Source of the DNA: Catellatospora sp. IY07-71
GTDB lineage: Bacteria > Actinomycetota > Actinomycetes > Mycobacteriales > Micromonosporaceae
NCBI RefSeq assembly: GCF_018326265.1
Contig: NZ_AP023360.1
Coordinates: 4,683,501 to 4,747,500 of the forward strand
DNA: 64,000 nt
Direction: 5' to 3'
Positions 8,227 through 18,879 of the stretch are shown one piece after another. The stretch's first letter is position 1, and each line of letters opens with the position of its first letter. The translations under genes were made by a program, and so were the position numbers. Below the pieces are notes generated by a model, which saw nothing but the letters and a program-made list of their open reading frames with translations, did no database searches and was not told the origin of the DNA.

Positions 8227-9294
8227 CTAGGCGTCGTCCCAGCGGAAGAGGGCGGCAGCTGCCGCCGAGAGGACGACGGTGAAGCCGAGCAGGATGCCGA
8301 TGTCCGGGAGGGTCACCGAGAACGCCTCACCGCGGACCATCACGTCCTGCATCGAGGACACCAGGTGCTTGAGGGGCAGGAACTCCGAGACCGTGCGCAG
8401 CCACTGCGGTGCGCCTTCGAGTGGGAAGAACGCCCCGGACAGGAACGCCATGGGCAGCGTGATCAGGTTGGCGATGGCGCTGGCTGCCTCGGCCGTCTTG
8501 GCCACGGCCCCGGCCAGCAGGCCGATCGACAGGAAGGCCAGCGTGCCCGCGATCATGATCGGGATGAAGCCCCACCACTGGTCGGCCAGCTGCAGCCCGA
8601 AGTAGGGCAGCAAGGCCACGCCGATGAAGATGGCCGACTGGACCAGCGCGATGACGATGCTGACCGAGACCCGGGCACTGATGATCGAGGTGACCGGCAC
8701 CGGGGAAAGCCGCAGCCGGCGCAGGATCTTCTTCTGCCGCCAGGTGACCAGCGTCAGCGCCGCGCCGAACGTGGCGCCGGTGGCGATCGCCCAGCCCAGC
8801 AGGCCCGGCGTCATGTACTGGATGGCCTTGAGCGACTCGTCCTCGACCGGCTTGGCGCTCAGCCGCAGCGCGGGCGAGGTGACCCCGGCGGCGGCCAGGT
8901 TCGCCTCCTGCACCAGCGACTCCAGGATGCCCTGCACGGTGGCCGACTTGACCTGGTCCGCGGCCGAGTAGTGCACGATCAGCTCGCCGCCGACCTGCTC
9001 CAGCGCGGCGGCCTTGTCGCCCTTGCGCACCTGCTCCAGCGCGTCCGCGCGGTCGTCGGTGCGCTCGACGGCGAGCACCTGGCCGATCCCGGCCGCGGCC
9101 TCGGCGGGCAGCTGCTCCAGCACCGGCACCGAGCCGATCTGCAGCACGTCCGTCTTGGACGCGCCGCTGTCCTTGAACAGGCCGCCGAAGAGCACCAGGA
9201 ACATCAGCGGGAACAGGATGGTGAAGAACATGGCGGTGCGGTCGCGGAAGAACCCGCGGGCCATCGCCGCCGAGAGGCTGACGAAACCGGTCAC
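8227..9294 (-). CDS. ABC-2 type transporter permease with large extracytoplasmic loop
   Basis: A 355-residue permease: one N-terminal helix (TAMFFTILFPLMFLVLFGGL), a ~150-residue extracytoplasmic loop, then five helices and a C-terminal tail. This is the ABC2_membrane_3 layout (YhfI/YhgE-like exporters). The conserved R-Q-K-K-I-L-R-R-L-R-L-S-P-V-P motif precedes the helix cluster. The GTG start at 9294 overlaps the ATPase stop codon by four bases (GTGA), so the two genes are translationally coupled. The exported substrate is unknown. Confidence 0.88.
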   Translation of the reverse strand: MTGFVSLSAAMARGFFRDRTAMFFTILFPLMFLVLFGGLFKDSGASKTDVLQIGSVPVLEQLPAEAAAGIGQVLAVERTDDRADALEQVRKGDKAAALEQVGGELIVHYSAADQVKSATVQGILESLVQEANLAAAGVTSPALRLSAKPVEDESLKAIQYMTPGLLGWAIATGATFGAALTLVTWRQKKILRRLRLSPVPVTSIISARVSVSIVIALVQSAIFIGVALLPYFGLQLADQWWGFIPIMIAGTLAFLSIGLLAGAVAKTAEAASAIANLITLPMAFLSGAFFPLEGAPQWLRTVSEFLPLKHLVSSMQDVMVRGEAFSVTLPDIGILLGFTVVLSAAAAALFRWDDA

Positions 9295-10193
9295 GCGCGG
9301 TACTCCCGTCCGGTGAGGTGCAGGAAGACGTCTTCCAGGGTGGCGCCGCGCACGGACAGGCCGCGCAGCGCGTCCCGCTCCGCCAGGGCGGACAGGACCG
9401 GGGCGGGGGTACGCGTCGCGAGCGTGAGCGACACCCCGTCGTCGGACGCCTCGACGCCGTCGGCGAGCGTGCGCGCGGCGTCGGCGGTGAGCACGCCGCT
9501 CTCGATGGAGATGCGGGTCGGCGCGTCCAGGTCGCGCACCAGGGACGCGGGCGGCCCGGACTCCAGGATGCGGCCGTGGTCCATGATGGCGACCCGGTCG
9601 CACAGCGACTCGGCCTCGTCGAGGTAGTGCGTGGTCAGCACGACGGTGCGGCCCTGGGAGTTGATGTCGCGCAGCACGTCCCACAGGTTGCGGCGCGCCT
9701 GCGGGTCCAGGCCCGAGGTCGGCTCGTCGAGGAACACCAGGTCGGGGCCGTGCGCCAGGGCGCAGGCGATGGACAGCCGCTGCTGCTGGCCGCCGGACAG
9801 GTCCTCGTTGCGCTTGTCGGCCATGTCCTCCAGGCCGACCACGCCGAGCCACTCGTCGGCCTTGCGCGCGGACACGCCGTAGAGCGAGGCGAAGGTGCGG
9901 ATCTGCTCCCGCGCGGTCAGCCGCTCGAAGAACGCGCTGGCCTGCAGCTGTACACCGATGCGGGGGAGCAGGCGCGGGTTGCGCGGCCAGGGGCTCTCGC
10001 CGAACAGGCTGACCGTGCCGGAGTCGGGCTGGCGCAGACCCTCGACCATCTCCAGGGTGGTGGTCTTGCCCGCGCCGTTCGGGCCGAGGATGCCGAAGAA
10101 CTCCCCGGCCTGTACCTCGAAGGAGATGCCGTCGACGGCGCGCAGTTCGCCGTACGACTTGCGCAGCTCCTCGACCTTGATCGCTGATGACAT
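9291..10193 (-). CDS. ABC transporter ATP-binding protein
   Basis: A 300-residue nucleotide-binding subunit: Walker A GPNGAGKTTT, Q-loop GVQLQASAFF, signature LSGGQQQRL, Walker B LVFLDEPTSGLDP and His switch VVLTTHYLDEAE. The last ~80 residues form the C-terminal extension typical of DrrA/NatA-like exporter ATPases. The ATG at 10193 is chosen as the first Met before MSSAIKVEELRKSYG; a GTG nine bases upstream is also in frame. It forms a coupled pair with the permease at 8227-9294. Confidence 0.9.
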   Translation of the reverse strand: MSSAIKVEELRKSYGELRAVDGISFEVQAGEFFGILGPNGAGKTTTLEMVEGLRQPDSGTVSLFGESPWPRNPRLLPRIGVQLQASAFFERLTAREQIRTFASLYGVSARKADEWLGVVGLEDMADKRNEDLSGGQQQRLSIACALAHGPDLVFLDEPTSGLDPQARRNLWDVLRDINSQGRTVVLTTHYLDEAESLCDRVAIMDHGRILESGPPASLVRDLDAPTRISIESGVLTADAARTLADGVEASDDGVSLTLATRTPAPVLSALAERDALRGLSVRGATLEDVFLHLTGREYRA

Positions 10194-10225
10194 GTGATGC
10201 ACCCTATCTACTGCCTTCCAGTCCG

Positions 10226-11440
10226 TTATGGACGCATTCCAAAAAGGATCCGGGTGATCCTGGTACGCCGCACCAGGAGGTCGTACGCCCCGATGGTCAG
10301 CAGCAGCGCGATCGTGACCAGGGCGGTGTACTTGACGAGGATCGGCGCCGGCCAGGAGACCACGACGTAGGCGACGGCCACCACGACCGGCTGGTGCAGG
10401 ATGTAGATCGGCAGCGCGCCGAGGGCGAGGTAGGCGTAGACCCGGCGGCCGAGGCCGGTCGGCGCCTGCTCGGCGTGCGCGCCGTCCGGGCTGCGGCGGC
10501 GGTCGAGCAGGCCGAGGATCGCCAGGACCCAGCACCAGCCGGTGATGCCGTAGAGGAAGCGCGCCGTCATGGCGACGCCGGTCAGGTCGCTGAACGGGTC
10601 GCCGCCCTCGATGGACAGGAACAGCGGCATTCCGGCCAGCATGAGCACCGCCCCCAGCACGGCGGCGGGCACGGCATCGCGGCGCATCGCCGCGCGGAAG
10701 CGGTCGTCGCCCGCGAGCAGCACGCCGTACGCGAAGAACAGCAGGTAGGCCCAGCGGTTCCAGCCCGCGTAGCCCTCCTCCATACCGTCGAAGGCGCAGA
10801 TCAGGGCGAGCGGCAGCGCGGGGAGCAGGACGACGCCCCGGTGGGCGACGGCCGCGGCGGCCCGGTCCTGGAGCCGCCGCAGCGGGGCGGGCGGCAGCAG
10901 CCGGACCGCCGCCGACAGCAGCAGCGCCCACGCCACCAGCATCACCACGAACCACAGGTGCCCGGACTCGAAGTGCTCGCCACCCAGCAGGAACGGGAAC
11001 TCCGCCGGCTGGAACCGCACGTCGAGGAAGCGCGGCAGGAAGCGCCAGTAGGGCTCGTCGTAGCCGGGATCGGCGGCGCGCAGCCGCAGCCACTGCGGGA
11101 TCGGCAGCAGCGCCACGGTGGCGAACAGCAGCGGCACGCCCAGCCGCCGCAGCCGTTCGGCGGCGAACCCGCCCGGCCCGCGGCGGCGCAGCGAGTGCCG
11201 CGCGCCGTACCCGGCGATCAGGAACAGCAGCGGCATCGCCCAGACCACGGCCAGCCCGGCGATGACCGTGGTGACCGCGGTGGTGTCGGCGTTCTTGACG
11301 TAGTAGTCGTCGCGCTCGTCGAAGACCAGCGCGGAGTGGAAGAAGATCAGCCCGACCACGACCAGCGTGCGGATCGCGTCCAGCTCCGGGCGGCGACCGG
11401 GTGGCGCGGCCGTGCCCGGCGTCGCGTGTTCGGTTGCCAA
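10226..11440 (-). CDS. Acyltransferase_3 family membrane protein
   Basis: A 404-residue integral membrane protein with about ten helices and the acyltransferase_3 (OafB/NodX-like) hallmarks: R-x-x-E-L-D-A-I-R-T at the N-terminus, then helix 1 ending GLIFFHSALVF with the catalytic-type His. Members transfer acyl groups to sugars or other extracellular acceptors. A TTG start at 11440 is preferred because GGGAGG lies seven bases upstream; the GC pattern also begins there. The gene's 5' leader contains a copy of the dispersed repeat. It stands alone, separated from the downstream ABC operon by only ~30 bases on the same strand. Confidence 0.82.
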   Translation of the reverse strand: MATEHATPGTAAPPGRRPELDAIRTLVVVGLIFFHSALVFDERDDYYVKNADTTAVTTVIAGLAVVWAMPLLFLIAGYGARHSLRRRGPGGFAAERLRRLGVPLLFATVALLPIPQWLRLRAADPGYDEPYWRFLPRFLDVRFQPAEFPFLLGGEHFESGHLWFVVMLVAWALLLSAAVRLLPPAPLRRLQDRAAAAVAHRGVVLLPALPLALICAFDGMEEGYAGWNRWAYLLFFAYGVLLAGDDRFRAAMRRDAVPAAVLGAVLMLAGMPLFLSIEGGDPFSDLTGVAMTARFLYGITGWCWVLAILGLLDRRRSPDGAHAEQAPTGLGRRVYAYLALGALPIYILHQPVVVAVAYVVVSWPAPILVKYTALVTIALLLTIGAYDLLVRRTRITRILFGMRP

Positions 11441-11459
11441 GGCACCGCCTCCCTTCGTT

Positions 11460-11507
11460 AGGAAGGGCACCTTCTACTACGGAAAACGATAAGAAGGTGC
11501 CCTTCCT
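11460..11507. repeat. Dispersed AAGGGCACCTT element, copy 5, in a divergent promoter region
   Basis: Arms 11460-11475 and 11492-11507 around a 16-base loop (actacggaaaacgata). Unlike the other copies it lies upstream of a gene: 20 bases before the acyltransferase start codon and ~240 bases before the permease gene on the other strand. Here it would sit in the 5' leader or promoter rather than act as a simple terminator. Confidence 0.85.
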
Positions 11508-11746
11508 TGCAGTCGTCAGTGGGACGCGGTGGGAGGGCCGCGGGGTGGTCGCCGGTTCAGTCCATTTTCGATGCCTGAAGCGAGGGCCGGGGGCGTCCCG
11601 GCAGGCGGCGGCCGGCTCGCCGACGACGTCGCCGCGTCCGCCGCGCCAGCGGCATGGTAAACGGTTACCGGGCCGCGATCGTATAGGAAACGGCGCGCGG
11701 CGTCGAACCCCGGGACCGGCGCCGGGCACCGTGAAACGATGAACCG

Positions 11747-12625
11747 GTGCTGGTGGTGAGCATGATCGGGGCGCTGCTGGCGGCAGTCTGCTTCGGCCTG
11801 TCCTCGGTGATGCAGGCCGTGGGCATGCACCGGGCGGGCCCGGTCAGCGAGGAGGATCCGCGTTCGCTGGTACGGGCCTGGCTGACGGTGCCGTTCCTGG
11901 CCGGCACCGGGCTGGACCTGCTCGGCTTCGGCTTCGAGCTGGTCGCGTTACGGCACCTGCCGCTCTTCCTGGTGCAGGCGGCGGTCGCGTCCGCGCTGGC
12001 GGTCACCGCCATCGCGGCGAGCGTGGTGATGAAGGAGCGGCTGGGCCGGGGGGAGAAGCTCGCCGTGGTGGCGGTCTGCCTGGGCCTGGCGCTGCTGGGC
12101 TGCTCGGCCGGGCCGGAGGGGGCGACCCGCGCGCACCCCGACTTCTACACCGCGCTCGGGGCGAGCCTGCTCGGCCTGGCCGTGCTGGGTCTGCTGGCCG
12201 GGCGGCTGCCGGGCAGATGGCGTACGCCGATCCTGGGTCTCTGTGCGGGTCTGTGCTTCGGCGTGCTGGCGCTGGCCGCGCGTACGCTGCCGCAGCTGGA
12301 CCCGGTGCGGCTGCTGCGCGAGCCGGCCACCTACCTGGTGGCGGTGTCGAGCCTGATCGCGCTCGTGCTGTGGACGATGGCGCTGTCGGCCGGCGCGGTC
12401 ACCACGGCGACGGCGGCGATGGTGGTGGGCGAGACGGTGCTGCCCGCCGTCATCGGCGTGCTGGTGCTCGGGGACGAGGCGCGCGCGGGCTGGGCGCCGG
12501 TGGCGGTGGGCGGCTTCCTGCTCGCGGTGGGCGGCGCGCTGGCGCTGGCCCGGTTCGGCGAGCTGCGCGGCGGCCCGGCCGAGGGTGCGGCCGCCACGGC
12601 GGCGCCCGCCGAAGCGGGCCGGTGA
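11747..12625 (+). CDS. DMT/EamA-like multi-span membrane transporter
   Basis: A 292-residue protein with nine or ten hydrophobic helices and almost no soluble domains. The first helix (MIGALLAAVCFGLSSVMQAV) and the repeated pattern of A/L-rich helices resemble the drug/metabolite transporter superfamily (EamA- or NIPA-like integral proteins in actinobacteria annotated as DMT family). The substrate is not predictable. The GTG at 11747 has AACGAT six bases upstream, fitting a leaderless start; ATG at 11762 is the alternative. The C-terminal ~20 residues are a low-complexity Ala/Gly tail. Confidence 0.75.
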   Translation: MLVVSMIGALLAAVCFGLSSVMQAVGMHRAGPVSEEDPRSLVRAWLTVPFLAGTGLDLLGFGFELVALRHLPLFLVQAAVASALAVTAIAASVVMKERLGRGEKLAVVAVCLGLALLGCSAGPEGATRAHPDFYTALGASLLGLAVLGLLAGRLPGRWRTPILGLCAGLCFGVLALAARTLPQLDPVRLLREPATYLVAVSSLIALVLWTMALSAGAVTTATAAMVVGETVLPAVIGVLVLGDEARAGWAPVAVGGFLLAVGGALALARFGELRGGPAEGAAATAAPAEAGR

Positions 12626-12993
12626 GCCCACCCTGTTCCCAGCATATGGACGCCAGTACGCGGTCAACGGTGCGTCCGTGGGATGTGTCGCGCGCGTTAC
12701 ACCAGGTAGGTGACGCTGCGTGCGGTCCACGTTCCTGGACGTCACGGACAGGTACCCAGAGCGCTTGCGCGGTCACGGGTTCACTTGCATTATGGGAGTC
12801 GCAAACGCAAGGTCTGGTTTGCATAGTGGCACTTGCATCTGTGGCCCGGATGGTGTGGTCTTCACAGCTCCGGGCGGGCGGCCGGAATCCCTCCGGACCG
12901 GCCGGCTTCACGGAACACCGCTCATCCCGTACATTGGGACGGCCCTGTTTCCGATTTCCCATCCGCGAGCACGTTCGCCGCAGTGAGGCACGA
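12626..12993. other. 368-base intergenic region with repeated TTGCAT sites
   Basis: No credible gene is seen: reading frames here lack the GC-rich third positions of neighbouring genes. CACTTGCAT occurs twice (12783-12791 and 12831-12839), with GTTTGCAT between (12818-12825) and related ACGCAAGG/GCTTGCGC motifs nearby. These may be binding sites for a regulator acting on the gene at 12994, but no known consensus was recognised. Confidence 0.4.
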
Positions 12994-13251
12994 ATGCCAG
13001 CTCCCCGGATCAACCCCGCGCGCCGATCTCCTGACGAGATCGCGGCCACCGACTCGTACCAGCCCGGCGACCGGGTCTGGGTCTATCGCGACCGTACGTG
13101 GCAGGCGGGCATCGTCTCCGACACCTCGCCGGAATCCGCGGTCGTGATCCGCGGCGGGCAGCGCGGGGTGCAGGAGGAGACCGTGACGGCCCCTCACCTC
13201 ATGGTCCGTGACGACGAGTACGTGTACCTCGACACCGTCACCTACGTCTGA
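12994..13251 (+). CDS. Small hypothetical protein with SH3/Tudor-like segment
   Basis: An 85-residue protein of unknown function. The middle, YQPGDRVWVYRDRTWQAGIV followed by ...ESAVVIRG, has the alternating hydrophobic pattern of a small beta-barrel (SH3- or Tudor-like), and the C-terminus ends in an acidic/aromatic segment (DDEYVYLDTV). There is no signal peptide or membrane helix, so it is likely cytoplasmic. The ATG is preceded by a weak GTGAGG. A long upstream region with TTGCAT repeats may regulate it. The fold assignment is a visual guess. Confidence 0.6.
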   Translation: MPAPRINPARRSPDEIAATDSYQPGDRVWVYRDRTWQAGIVSDTSPESAVVIRGGQRGVQEETVTAPHLMVRDDEYVYLDTVTYV

Positions 13252-13302
13252 GGACCCCAGACCGAGCCGGCACTCGCGTAGCCTCGGGTGCCGGACCGGG
13301 CC

Positions 13303-13333
13303 AGGCGGGTGGTGCCCTGGGCACCACCCGCCT
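13303..13333. terminator. Bidirectional hairpin terminator
   Basis: AGGCGGGTGGTGCC (13303-13316) and GGCACCACCCGCCT (13320-13333) form a perfect 14-bp stem with a CTG loop between two convergent genes. Confidence 0.85.
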
Positions 13334-13342
13334 CGGCTTGTC

Positions 13343-13816
13343 TCAGCCCCGGCGCGCGCGGCGGTGGCGCTGGAACTTCTCCCGGTACTCCAGCGGCACG
13401 AACACCAGCGTGGTGACCACGGCCGCGACGACCGCCCACAGCGCGACCTGGCTCGGGCTCAGGTGGGTGATGCCCATGTTCGACGTCCACACCGGGTGCA
13501 GGCCGAGCGGCGGGAAGCCCTCCCAGAACAGCACCCACAGCAGCGGCACCAGGCCCATCGCGATGCCGTACGCGGTGAAGTGGCCGGCCTGCGAGAACAG
13601 GATGCCCAGCACCACCGCCGCGATCAGGTAGACGAGCACGGCGGTGCGCTGCCCGCCGTCGGTCGGGATCCGGTCGATCAGGTAGTTCCAGGTCGCCACG
13701 ATGGCGTCGAGCACCGGCTCCCAGTACACCGCGATCAGCACGAGCGCCACCACGCTCAGGATCGCGATGCCGAGCCCCTTGAGAATCTTGAATGCGCCGG
13801 CTTCTGCCCGCGTCAC
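13343..13816 (-). CDS. Hypothetical four-helix membrane protein
   Basis: A 157-residue protein with four predicted membrane helices (about 13-33, 55-75, 82-100 and 125-147) and a basic C-terminal tail (REKFQRHRRARRG). No enzymatic motif is present. The GTG start at 13816 is supported by GGGAGGA six bases upstream. It is divergent from the membrane protein at 14271, with a 454-base region between that carries Dev/Dos-like boxes, so it may belong to the same stress regulon. No family was recognised. Confidence 0.7.
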   Translation of the reverse strand: MTRAEAGAFKILKGLGIAILSVVALVLIAVYWEPVLDAIVATWNYLIDRIPTDGGQRTAVLVYLIAAVVLGILFSQAGHFTAYGIAMGLVPLLWVLFWEGFPPLGLHPVWTSNMGITHLSPSQVALWAVVAAVVTTLVFVPLEYREKFQRHRRARRG

Positions 13817-14270
13817 AGCGTTCCTCCCTCGCCGAGTCGTACGCGCCGGCGCTCCCGCGGCGCGGGGCCCCTGCGCCCGCCGAACATCCACATCGGAGTG
13901 ACTGCCGCCGGTGTGGAGACACGGGGTTACGAGGGTCGCACGACCTCGTCCCCCGGGCGGTGCCGTGCGAGCGGCGCGCAGATCATCCCACCACCGCCCG
14001 CGGACAGCGAGGGCTGGACGACCCTTTCCGGTTGCCGCAACGGCTGAGCTGCATGAAGATTCGCCCGCGCATGCCACGCGGGGGAGGGGTCAGCGGCCGC
14101 CGGCATGGATCCGGGAATCGGCGCAGCACGGCGACGTGGGTGGGCACTGGGTCCCCGTGGGCCGGTGACTTTGGTCCCGCCGGGTCGGGCCGTCGCACCC
14201 TGCCCTGGAGCACCGGTGAAAAGGGACGCTGAGGACACACGGCAGGAGACGTCCTAAGGAGACGGAAACC
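13817..14270. other. 454-base divergent intergenic region
   Basis: No gene is supported here. The segment separates two membrane-protein genes reading outward. It contains a tandem pair of Dev/Dos-like boxes (14142-14178) close to the rightward gene and the strong Shine-Dalgarno TAAGGAGA just before 14271. Confidence 0.5.
14142..14178. promoter_or_regulatory. Tandem Dev/DosR-like boxes upstream of the gene at 14271
   Basis: GTGACTTTGGTCCC (14165-14178) differs from the core GGGACTWWAGTCCC at two positions. A weaker GGGCACTGGGTCCC (14142-14155) lies 23 bp away centre to centre, nearly the same spacing as the pair at 18785-18822. The consensus is from the mycobacterial DosR regulon; binding here is inferred. 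Confidence 0.55.
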
Positions 14271-14906
14271 ATGAAGCGCAGGACCCTCGACCTCATGTTC
14301 AGCCTCGGCGGCGTGGCCATCGCGCTCCTGCTCGCCGTCGCGGGCCTGGTGCTGCAGGCCAACGCGGACTTCGCCAACGACTATGTGGGCCGCCAGCTCG
14401 CCGAGCAGAACATCACCTTCAAGGCACTGGACAAGCTGACCGCCGAGGAGCGGCAGCAGCCGGGCCTGGTCGAGAACGCGGGCAAGCCGATGATCACCGG
14501 CAAGCAGGCCGAGGTGTACGCCAACGAGTTCATCGGCCTGCACCTGAAGGGCACCGCGGGCGGCAAGACGTACGCCGACATGGGCGAGCCGCAGTCGGCG
14601 CTGCGGGCGCAGATCGCCGAGGCGACCAAGAACGGCACGGACGTGACCGCCCTGCAGCAGCAGCTGGCCGAGGTCACCGCCCAGCGGGAGACGCTGTTCA
14701 AGGGTGAGACGCTGCGCGGGCTGCTGCTGACCACGTACGGGTTCAGCGAGTTCGGGGTCAAGGCCGGGCAGGCCGCGCTGGTCGCCTTCCTCGCCGCGCT
14801 GGTGATGGCGCTGCTGGCCGCCGCGGGCTTCGTGCACGCCTGGCGCACCCCGCGCACCGAGGCCTTCGCCCCGGTGGAGGCTCCGGAGCGCACCCCCGTC
14901 GCCTGA
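14271..14906 (+). CDS. Hypothetical membrane protein, candidate Dev/Dos regulon member
   Basis: A 211-residue protein with an N-terminal helix (about 10-30), a ~120-residue extracytoplasmic domain rich in Gln/Glu/Lys with a coiled-coil-like stretch (LRAQIAEATKNGTDVTALQQ), and a second helix near 165-188, then a short Pro/Glu tail. It starts with an excellent Shine-Dalgarno (CTAAGGAGA). The promoter region carries two GTGAC/GGTCCC-type boxes like those upstream of the nitroreductase gene at 18880, suggesting hypoxia- or redox-responsive expression. No known function. Confidence 0.72.
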   Translation: MKRRTLDLMFSLGGVAIALLLAVAGLVLQANADFANDYVGRQLAEQNITFKALDKLTAEERQQPGLVENAGKPMITGKQAEVYANEFIGLHLKGTAGGKTYADMGEPQSALRAQIAEATKNGTDVTALQQQLAEVTAQRETLFKGETLRGLLLTTYGFSEFGVKAGQAALVAFLAALVMALLAAAGFVHAWRTPRTEAFAPVEAPERTPVA

Positions 14907-14916
14907 GCCCTCCGCC

Positions 14917-14950
14917 CGGTACGGCCCACCTGGCCAGGTGGGCCGTACCG
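14917..14950. terminator. 34-base perfect palindrome, likely terminator
   Basis: CGGTACGGCCCACCTGG followed at once by its reverse complement (17-base arms, no spacer) just after the stop codon at 14904-14906. Confidence 0.75.
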
Positions 14951-14999
14951 CCGTCGTAGAAGTCCTGGTCGTCCGACAATGGAGCATGGAGGTCCCGTG

Positions 15000-15857
15000 A
15001 TGAACGAGCGGAACGGCCCGGTCGTGGCCGGGGTGGACGGATCGGATTCGGCGCTGCGCGCGGTGCGCGCCGCCGCGCGGGAGGCGGGCTGGCGGCGCTG
15101 CCCGCTGCGCATCGTGCACGCCTTCATCTGGCCCCTGATGCACGTGGACACCGGCGCGTCCGAGGCGGTGCCGCAGGGCGGCCTGCGCCACGACGCGGAA
15201 CGGGTCCTGGAGCTGGCGGCCGCCGCCGCGACGGACGAGACGCCCGGCCTGGAGGTCACCACCGACCTGGTCACCGGGGCGCCCGCGCCGGTGCTGCTGC
15301 GCGAGGCGCGGGAGGCGGCGCTGGTGGTGCTCGGCGACCGGGGCCTTGGCGGGTTCAGCGGGCTGCTGCTGGGCTCCGTCGCGGTCCAGGTCACGGCGCA
15401 CAGCACCACGCCGGTGCTGGTGGTGCGGGGCCGTACGGACCCGGCCGGGCCGGTGCTGGTGGGCTGCGACGGCTCGGCCGGCGCCAACCCGGCGGTCGAG
15501 GCGGCGTTCCGGGAGGCGGCGCGGCGCGGCGCGGACCTGGTCGCGGTGAAGGCGTGGCGGGAGTCGCCGGGCCTGGCCGCCACCCAGCTCTACGACGCCG
15601 AGTCCGCCCGCAAGGAGGAGCTCGACATGCTGCAGGACGCCCTAGACGCCAGCCGGGGCCGCCATCCCGAGGTACGGGTCCGCGCCGAGGTGATCTCCGG
15701 GCGGGCCGGCCAGGAGCTGGTCCGGCTCAGTGAGCAGGCACAGCTCGTGGTGGTCGGCGCCCGCGGCCGGGGCGGCTTCACCGGCCTGCTGCTCGGCTCG
15801 GTCAGCCAGCAGCTGCTCCACCACGCCGCCTGCCCGGTCCTGGTCGCCCGCGCCTGA
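15000..15857 (+). CDS. Universal stress protein with two Usp domains
   Basis: A 285-residue tandem UspA-type protein. Domain 1 (about 8-142) starts VVAGVDGSDSALRAV and carries the ATP-binding signature GDRGLGGFSGLLLGSV; domain 2 (about 150-285) starts VLVGCDGSAGA and carries GARGRGGFTGLLLGSV. Both G-x2-G-x9-G-S motifs are intact, predicting nucleotide binding in each half. ATG at 15000 is chosen (GGAGG seven bases upstream); GTG at 14997 and ATG at 14979 are in frame. Tandem USPs are core members of the mycobacterial DosR dormancy regulon, and this one lies beside CBS, DevS-like and DevR-like genes. Confidence 0.92.
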   Translation: MNERNGPVVAGVDGSDSALRAVRAAAREAGWRRCPLRIVHAFIWPLMHVDTGASEAVPQGGLRHDAERVLELAAAAATDETPGLEVTTDLVTGAPAPVLLREAREAALVVLGDRGLGGFSGLLLGSVAVQVTAHSTTPVLVVRGRTDPAGPVLVGCDGSAGANPAVEAAFREAARRGADLVAVKAWRESPGLAATQLYDAESARKEELDMLQDALDASRGRHPEVRVRAEVISGRAGQELVRLSEQAQLVVVGARGRGGFTGLLLGSVSQQLLHHAACPVLVARA

Positions 15858-15951
15858 CGGGCGTCCGCCGGGAGCGGGTCCAACGGCCCTGGGCACGCGG
15901 GCCGCGGCGGATCATCCTGGAGCTGAGGGTGGTTTGGCCGGGGGGTGGGTC

Positions 15952-18748
<2,797 letters not shown>

Positions 18749-18784
18749 TCCTGCAGTCTGCCCGCTCACAGGCCACCGCGGGAA

Positions 18785-18822
18785 GGGACCTAAGTCCCGG
18801 CTGGGAAGGTGACCCACGTCCC
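18785..18822. promoter_or_regulatory. Tandem Dev/DosR-like boxes in the devR-acg divergent promoter
   Basis: GGGACCTAAGTCCC (18785-18798) is a perfect GGGAC/GTCCC palindrome, differing from the DosR core GGGACTWWAGTCCC only in the centre. GTGACCCACGTCCC (18809-18822) is a second, weaker site, 24 bp away centre to centre. Both lie between the divergent regulator and nitroreductase genes. Confidence 0.75.
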
Positions 18823-18879
18823 GGCCAGCCACTACCGGCGGCCCTGCCCGGCCGCGGTGACGAGGCGCACAGTGGACTC

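Noticed and set aside
12720-12986. Possible 88-codon gene ahead of the small protein at 12994
   Set aside because: No ribosome site, no GC bias in third positions, and it covers the TTGCAT repeats; more likely promoter DNA.
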